Below are positions 7,467 to 10,274 of a stretch of 10,274 nt of DNA, piece by piece; the stretch's first letter is position 1, and the number at the start of each line of letters is the position of its first letter. This DNA comes from Pseudomonadota bacterium (lineage in GTDB: Bacteria > Pseudomonadota > Gammaproteobacteria > Burkholderiales > Sulfuriferulaceae). The position numbers were made by a program, and so were the translations under genes. The stretch covers positions 2,366 through 12,639 of the forward strand of contig JAJYGL010000080.1 in the NCBI GenBank assembly GCA_021790625.1, written 5' to 3'. The notes below the pieces were generated by a model. That model was not told the origin of the DNA and made no database searches. It saw only the letters and a list, made by a program, of their open reading frames with translations.

Positions 7467-7586
7467 TACGTACCACGCCTTGCATTCATCCCGTCGAGTC
7501 GCCGTCGCGACCCTGCAGAAATCAACCGATGTCCCCACAGGTTATCTTGCCAGCCCACACAAATTCAAACTCAACTTTCGCTACGT
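7467..7586. other. Convergent intergenic gap
   Basis: These 120 bp lie between the convergent hemerythrin and bufferin operons and hold no gene. An 8-bp inverted repeat, CAACTTTC (7572-7579) with GAAAGTTG (7603-7610), spans the end of the small anti-sigma-like ORF. Its 23-base loop and lack of a U-run make it a weak terminator candidate for the bufferin operon. Confidence 0.5.
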
Positions 7587-7724
7587 TCAATCTTCCCGCT
7601 GAGAAAGTTGTTTTGAAACTTGTCGCAAAAAAAGCATTTGGCGGCCAAAATTCCGGCAACCCGAGCACGTCATCAAATGGAAAAACAGATTCATCTTTTG
7701 CGTCATGGTCAACTCTTTATCCAA
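7587..7724 (-). CDS. Short zf-HC2 anti-sigma-like ORF, probably truncated
   Basis: This small ORF follows bufC by about ten bases. From the TTG at 7724, with GAGG eight bases before it, it encodes 45 residues; from ATG 7706 it encodes 39. The segment LDKELTMTQKMNLFFHLMTC, followed by SGC and a basic RQM-FLRQ helix, resembles the second half of small zf-HC2 proteins, which are zinc-binding anti-sigma-like regulators often encoded near ECF sigma factors. The HxxxCxxC ligands are present. The N-terminal stretch with the first cysteine is missing, and no room exists for it because the bufC stop lies just upstream. An ATG overlapping that stop opens a frame of only nine codons. It may be a remnant left by a deletion that also removed a sigma gene, or a minimal regulator. 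No sigma gene is visible in the window. Confidence 0.55.
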   Translation of the reverse strand: MDKELTMTQKMNLFFHLMTCSGCRNFGRQMLFLRQVSKQLSQRED

Positions 7725-7734
7725 ACGAAATTCC

Positions 7735-8586
7735 TCATAATACCTGAACGCGATCGATCCACCCATGTCTGATTGCGTTATGCAGCCAGGCTGAAAAATC
7801 CATTTCGTCAGGTGTGGCATCAAATGCAGCGTCCAGCGAAGGGCAAGATTGCAAGGCATTAATCCAAGCGGCTTCGCATGCGGGTAGCGCTACGCCCCAT
7901 GCCTCAAAATCTTCACGCCATACCCAGACGCACTCTCCCGATAATTGCAAGGCAGCTTGCAATGCCTGGACATCGATTTCCGGGCCGCGATGAAGTTGTC
8001 GCAAAGCAAGAACAGGCCACGCTGATTGAACGAGGCGGGTTCCCGCGGCCAGATGAATGCGCAGACCTGCCGGATCGACGTTGACCAGACGCTGCAGATC
8101 GTCTGGCGTGGGCAATACGGGTGGATCGAACAAAACATGCCAGAATGCCCAATCCAGTCGCGCGCTGTCAGTCAGCCATGGCCAAGCACTCAATTCCTCC
8201 ACTTCGGCGATGGTTTGCGCAAATGCAGTACCGATTTTGGCCAGATCGCCCTGTTCGGGTGGACGCGTTCGCCAATGGCGCGCGCACACGGCATCAAATG
8301 CGGCCTCGCCCAACATGACCAGTACGGTGGGAAATTGTATCCGTAGTGCAGCAGTGGCATGGGTTAAGCCATTTCCGCGATAGGCGGCAATACCGTCCCG
8401 CCACCTTTGACCTTGCCACAACAACCTTAAGTCTGGCGATGGTTCGACCGGAGGGTAGAGAGAGAATATGGCTGCCACCAGACTTTGCTGGCGCTGTTTT
8501 TCAGCATGCACGCCTGCGGATGACTCTGCGGATGACTCTGCGGATGAAAGCGCGTTACCGCACGGTGAAGCATCCGGATCAATCAT
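7735..8586 (-). CDS. bufC: DUF2063 protein, bufferin maturation partner
   Basis: This 283-residue soluble protein is a DUF2063 (putative DNA-binding domain) member of the BufC/HvfC type. The N-terminal domain spans about residues 35-128, with AAYRGNGLTHATAALRIQFP, a GE-xx-F turn and the PPEQGDLAKIGTAFAQTI segment; the rest is the variable C-terminal domain. In characterised bufferin and related pathways the DUF2063 protein delivers or holds the precursor for the DUF692 enzyme, and DNA binding has not been shown. The start at 8586 overlaps the bufB stop as ATGA and has GGGAG seven bases upstream. Residues 14-25 are a Ser-Ser-Ala-Glu repeat encoded by a 12-bp tandem repeat, probably a flexible tail. 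The gene is third in the operon. The usual DoxX-type BufD gene does not follow it; a short anti-sigma-like ORF does. Confidence 0.9.
   Translation of the reverse strand: MIDPDASPCGNALSSAESSAESSAGVHAEKQRQQSLVAAIFSLYPPVEPSPDLRLLWQGQRWRDGIAAYRGNGLTHATAALRIQFPTVLVMLGEAAFDAVCARHWRTRPPEQGDLAKIGTAFAQTIAEVEELSAWPWLTDSARLDWAFWHVLFDPPVLPTPDDLQRLVNVDPAGLRIHLAAGTRLVQSAWPVLALRQLHRGPEIDVQALQAALQLSGECVWVWREDFEAWGVALPACEAAWINALQSCPSLDAAFDATPDEMDFSAWLHNAIRHGWIDRVQVL
8514..8547 (-). repeat. 12-bp in-frame tandem repeat (2.8 copies)
   Basis: The plus-strand unit CTGCGGATGACT repeats at 8514-8525, 8526-8537 and, in part, 8538-8547. On the coding strand it encodes Ser-Ser-Ala-Glu repeats near the BufC N-terminus. 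The unit preserves frame, so it is a possible variable-number repeat. Confidence 0.9.
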
Positions 8587-9533
8587 GACTGCGCTCCCGA
8601 TGTCATGCCAATTGCACCTGCCTGAGAATGGGATGAAAAATGCACAAAGGGTGCTTCTGCCGCATGACGTTCCATCAGGGTTCTGGCTTGCCAGGCTTCG
8701 TCAAGCAAGATTCCGAGACAGGGTAACTGTGCATCCCACTCAATCAAAGTCGGTATCGGGCCAAACCGTCGCACTGCGTGAACATAAGCCGACCAGACAT
8801 CCGCAGAAACAACGGTGGAATGATCGTCGATCACCAAACCGTCCTGTTTGCTGTGGCCAGCCAAGTGAATCTCGCCCACCAATCCTGCCGGGGCAAGCTC
8901 GAACAACTCATCCAGCCAGGCACACACCGCGTCAAGCGGAGATGCTACCGGGGCATTGATGGCGTTGACCATCAAATTGTTGACGTCGAGCAGCAATCCA
9001 CATCCCGTGCGACGCGAGAGCTCGACAAAAAACGCCGGCTCGCTGAAATCGCGGTCGGCGAAATTCAGATAAGTGCTAAGGTTTTCCAGCAAAATCGGGC
9101 AGCGTAGCCGTTCTTGCACCTGCTGGATATTGGAACAAAAAATTGCCAACGATGCTTGAGTAAACGCGACTGGAAGCAAATCGGAAGCATGTATGACTCG
9201 GGATTGCTGTTGCCAGGGCGCTCTGGCAAAACTGGCATGGTCCGAAATATGGACAGGATCAATGCGTGCTACCAGCGCAGCGAGTTGCTCCAAATGTTGC
9301 GGGTCTATTCCGCAAGCGGAACCCAAAGAGAGTCCGACCCCATGCAAACTGACGGGATAATCGGCCCGAACGGACGCCAATACCTGAGTTGCGGCATCGT
9401 GTGGATTGAAGAAATTTTCCGAATGGACTTCAATGAAGCTGACATCGGGATGCATGGCGCGGAAAACCTGATAATGCGGCTGACGCAAACCAATGCCGAC
9501 CGGGTATGGATGGACAGATTCATTCATAAACAT
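8583..9533 (-). CDS. bufB: DUF692 (MNIO) multinuclear iron oxidase, bufferin maturase
   Basis: This is a cytoplasmic TIM-barrel enzyme of the DUF692/MNIO family. Such enzymes use two or three iron ions and O2 to convert cysteines of precursor peptides into heterocycles; BufB acts on bufferins. With the start at 9533 (316 residues) the signatures are GIGLRQPHY (13-21), EVHSEN (35-40), SLHGVGLSLG (62-71), HISDHASF (95-102), ENLSTYL (150-156), LLDVNNLMVNA (181-191), GEIHLAGHS (220-228), IDDHS and LIEWDA (263-268). Likely iron ligands are H64, D98, E150, D183, H223 and E265, by family analogy. The frame also opens at ATG 9599, overlapping the bufA stop as TGATG, but that adds 22 atypical residues encoded by an 8-bp hairpin, with no ribosome site. 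I prefer 9533, or 9527. It overlaps bufC by four bases. Confidence 0.93.
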   Translation of the reverse strand: MFMNESVHPYPVGIGLRQPHYQVFRAMHPDVSFIEVHSENFFNPHDAATQVLASVRADYPVSLHGVGLSLGSACGIDPQHLEQLAALVARIDPVHISDHASFARAPWQQQSRVIHASDLLPVAFTQASLAIFCSNIQQVQERLRCPILLENLSTYLNFADRDFSEPAFFVELSRRTGCGLLLDVNNLMVNAINAPVASPLDAVCAWLDELFELAPAGLVGEIHLAGHSKQDGLVIDDHSTVVSADVWSAYVHAVRRFGPIPTLIEWDAQLPCLGILLDEAWQARTLMERHAAEAPFVHFSSHSQAGAIGMTSGAQS

Positions 9534-9564
9534 TACTTTCTGATCAGAACCGGCACAGACGAAT

Positions 9565-9590
9565 CGGGGCAAAGCGGCTGCCTTGCCCCG
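9565..9590 (-). promoter_or_regulatory. Hairpin between bufA and bufB
   Basis: On the coding strand CGGGGCAA (from 9590) pairs perfectly with TTGCCCCG (ending 9565) around a 10-base loop that can form two more pairs. It lies 9 bases past the bufA stop. No U-run follows, so it is not a classic terminator. It may protect the 3' end of a processed bufA mRNA or partly attenuate readthrough, giving more precursor than enzyme. Confidence 0.6.
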
Positions 9591-9598
9591 GACAGCCA

Positions 9599-9943
9599 TC
9601 AGGAATTGCGTTGGGTCATTGCTTTCTCAAAAGCCTTCACTTTGGCAGGGTCCTTAAGCAGCATGTCTGCCTGCTTCATGTTCAACCCCCCCATTTTTTC
9701 ACAGGTACCTGTAGGAATCACCTTGAAATCACCCGGGTTATAGCTGGTAGTGCTAGCTCCTTTGCAAGAATGCAGGCCGGAAATCCCGGCACAATCATTT
9801 TGCCCGGCACTGGCAGCCCCAAAACATTTTTCCATGCCGGGCTTCATCACACCATGACCCTCTGCCCGGGAAAGCGGGGAAACAGTCAGTACACCCATTG
9901 CCAGTATCGTAGAAGCAGCATGCATAAATTTACGTTTATTCAT
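9599..9943 (-). CDS. bufA: DUF2282 bufferin precursor
   Basis: This 114-residue protein has a Sec signal peptide and a four-cysteine core of the DUF2282/BufA1 type. ATG 9943 (MNKRKF) is preferred because GAAGGA lies about seven bases before it; an ATG 15 bp upstream directly abuts that site. Residues 1-27 form the signal peptide: basic NKRK, the hydrophobic STILAMGVLTVSPL stretch and SRA before the predicted cleavage. The core is MEKC40FG, NDC51AG, HSC60KG and PTGTC81EKMGG, the spacing and wording typical of bufferin 1 precursors. In characterised bufferins, BufB and BufC modify cysteines in the cytoplasm, and the secreted product binds copper. Residues 87-114 are a charged, Lys-rich helix-like tail (KQADMLLKDPAKVKAFEKAM); the homologues I recall end soon after the last cysteine. 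The gene is first in the operon with bufB and bufC. Confidence 0.93.
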   Translation of the reverse strand: MNKRKFMHAASTILAMGVLTVSPLSRAEGHGVMKPGMEKCFGAASAGQNDCAGISGLHSCKGASTTSYNPGDFKVIPTGTCEKMGGLNMKQADMLLKDPAKVKAFEKAMTQRNS

Positions 9944-10147
9944 CAAATCATCCTTCACAAAATTGTCAATAAATTGGCCAGCCCTGCATTTTCAGCAATT
10001 CACGCAGAGCAACCATCAGTCGCAATCACCCCTTGTTCCTTACACAATATTTGATGTCAGCGACCAAAAGTTCCACAATCCGGGCGCATCGTCCATCAAA
10101 AACAGAACGATAACCGCAACCCAACGGCTTCTGACATTATCCGTCAA
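9944..10147 (-). promoter_or_regulatory. bufA upstream region
   Basis: This region of about 200 bp between bufA and the insertion-sequence end holds no gene and must contain the bufferin promoter. On the coding strand two GGAAC motifs (10074-10070 and 10039-10035) resemble -35 elements of ECF sigma factors, which control many bufferin operons, but no well-spaced -10 follows either. A TTGACA lies just upstream of the ribosome site and cannot serve bufA. I cannot place the promoter with confidence. Confidence 0.4.
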
Positions 10148-10152
10148 TTGAC
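10143..10152. repeat. Palindrome at the element border
   Basis: GTCAATTGAC is a perfect 10-bp palindrome spanning the inferred right boundary (10148/10147) of the IS200/IS605-like element. Half belongs to the element end and half to flanking DNA, so it may be chance or reflect the insertion target. Confidence 0.7.
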
Positions 10153-10274
10153 ATCCTCCCCTCCCTAAAGAAAGGGGATTCCTACGGCGCTACGCGATGA
10201 TTTGCGAGTCGCTTCGGTGGGTTCCTGCTTCACGGAACGGCCTGACTGCACCAATTCTCCACAGGCTAACAAGC
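10148..10274 (-). mobile_element. Right end of an IS200/IS605-family (tnpB) element
   Basis: The minus strand ends in GGGGAGGATGTCAA, a sequence I recognise as a recurrent right end of tnpB-carrying IS200/IS605 elements. Just inside it a subterminal hairpin forms: CCCC pairs with GGGG, T with A, then three weaker pairs around TTTA, overlapping the tnpB stop. The element continues beyond the window. Its left end and any tnpA are not visible. The exact boundary, about 10148, is inferred. Confidence 0.75.
10148..10274 (-). ncRNA. Predicted 3' part of the TnpB omega (reRNA) scaffold
   Basis: TnpB nucleases use an RNA derived from the 3' end of their own gene and the right end of the element, followed by a guide read from flanking DNA. 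The scaffold would cover this interval. The predicted guide is the first ~16 bases past the border on the minus strand, TTGACGGATAATGTCA (10147-10132). This is family knowledge applied to an inferred boundary. Confidence 0.45.
10165..10274 (-). CDS. tnpB: TnpB (OrfB) RNA-guided nuclease, C-terminal end only
   Basis: Only the last 35 codons are in the window; the gene enters from the right edge and stops at TAG 10165-10167. The visible tail begins LLACGE, the end of the zinc-ribbon region, and continues with the SGRSVKQEPTEATRK segment before closing on GIPFL. I recognise that tail from proteobacterial TnpB proteins of IS200/IS605 elements. TnpB is a programmable DNA nuclease of the RuvC type, ancestral to Cas12, that helps retain the element after transposition. 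The RuvC residues lie outside the window, so activity cannot be judged. It is transcribed towards bufA, ending about 220 bp upstream of it, so readthrough into the bufferin operon is possible. Confidence 0.82.
   Translation of the reverse strand, partial: LLACGELVQSGRSVKQEPTEATRKSSRSAVGIPFL

Noticed and set aside
8468..8959. 163-codon plus-strand frame opposite bufC and bufB
   Set aside because: Both minus-strand genes are well supported by family motifs, and this translation is low-complexity Pro/Arg-rich.
9961..9970. TTGACA on the minus strand as a bufA -35 element
   Set aside because: It sits only about 20 bases from the start codon, so a matching -10 would fall inside the gene.
10035..10074. 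Two GGAAC motifs as a definite ECF sigma promoter for bufA
   Set aside because: Neither has a recognisable -10 at the usual 15-17 bp spacing; kept only as a remark in the upstream-region entry.
1..10274. CRISPR array, tRNA or rRNA genes
   Set aside because: No regularly spaced repeats with unique spacers, and no tRNA or rRNA signature, could be found by eye on either strand.

Overview
The window looks like a chromosomal segment of a free-living betaproteobacterium. The gene families and the FNR-type regulatory box point that way, and the base composition is balanced and mildly GC-rich by eye. The assignment is an inference from gene content, since there is no rRNA or other marker gene. Signs of a redox-flexible lifestyle are an FNR/DNR box, NnrS and two hemerythrins.

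Layout. (1) 1-1692 (+): 3' part of a PAS-GGDEF-EAL cyclic-di-GMP protein, followed by a 174-bp gap with a 14-bp tandem duplication, a candidate promoter and a nested inverted repeat. (2) 1867-3387 (+): HDOD-GAF signalling protein. (3) 6595 to 3375 (-): a tightly packed four-gene operon encoding NnrS, a hemerythrin, a DUF2249 protein and a second polytopic membrane protein with NnrS-like motifs. (4) 6596-6740: a divergent promoter region with a perfect FNR/DNR-type palindrome (TTGAT-N4-ATCAA). Rightward from it runs (5) a second hemerythrin-domain protein with an unassigned N-terminal half. (6) 9943 to 7587 (-): a bufferin-type RiPP operon. It has a secreted four-cysteine DUF2282 precursor (bufA), a DUF692/MNIO maturase (bufB), a DUF2063 partner (bufC) and a very short zf-HC2 anti-sigma-like ORF. 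(7) 10148-10274 (-): the right end of an IS200/IS605-family element with the last codons of tnpB, about 200 bp upstream of bufA.

How the genes fit together. The central block (3375-7466) is most simply read as an oxygen/nitric-oxide-responsive unit: one FNR/DNR box lies between two divergent transcription units that both encode di-iron hemerythrins, and one also encodes NnrS. The right block is a metal-stress RiPP pathway. The precursor would be exported by Sec after BufB/BufC modify its cysteines, and related bufferins bind copper. The left block is second-messenger signalling with no visible tie to the others.

The most notable items are the bufferin operon with its atypical precursor tail, the hairpin between bufA and bufB, the truncated anti-sigma-like ORF and missing sigma/BufD partners, the TnpB right end with a predictable guide next to the buf promoter, and the shared FNR/DNR box. 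There are also two in-frame coding tandem repeats.
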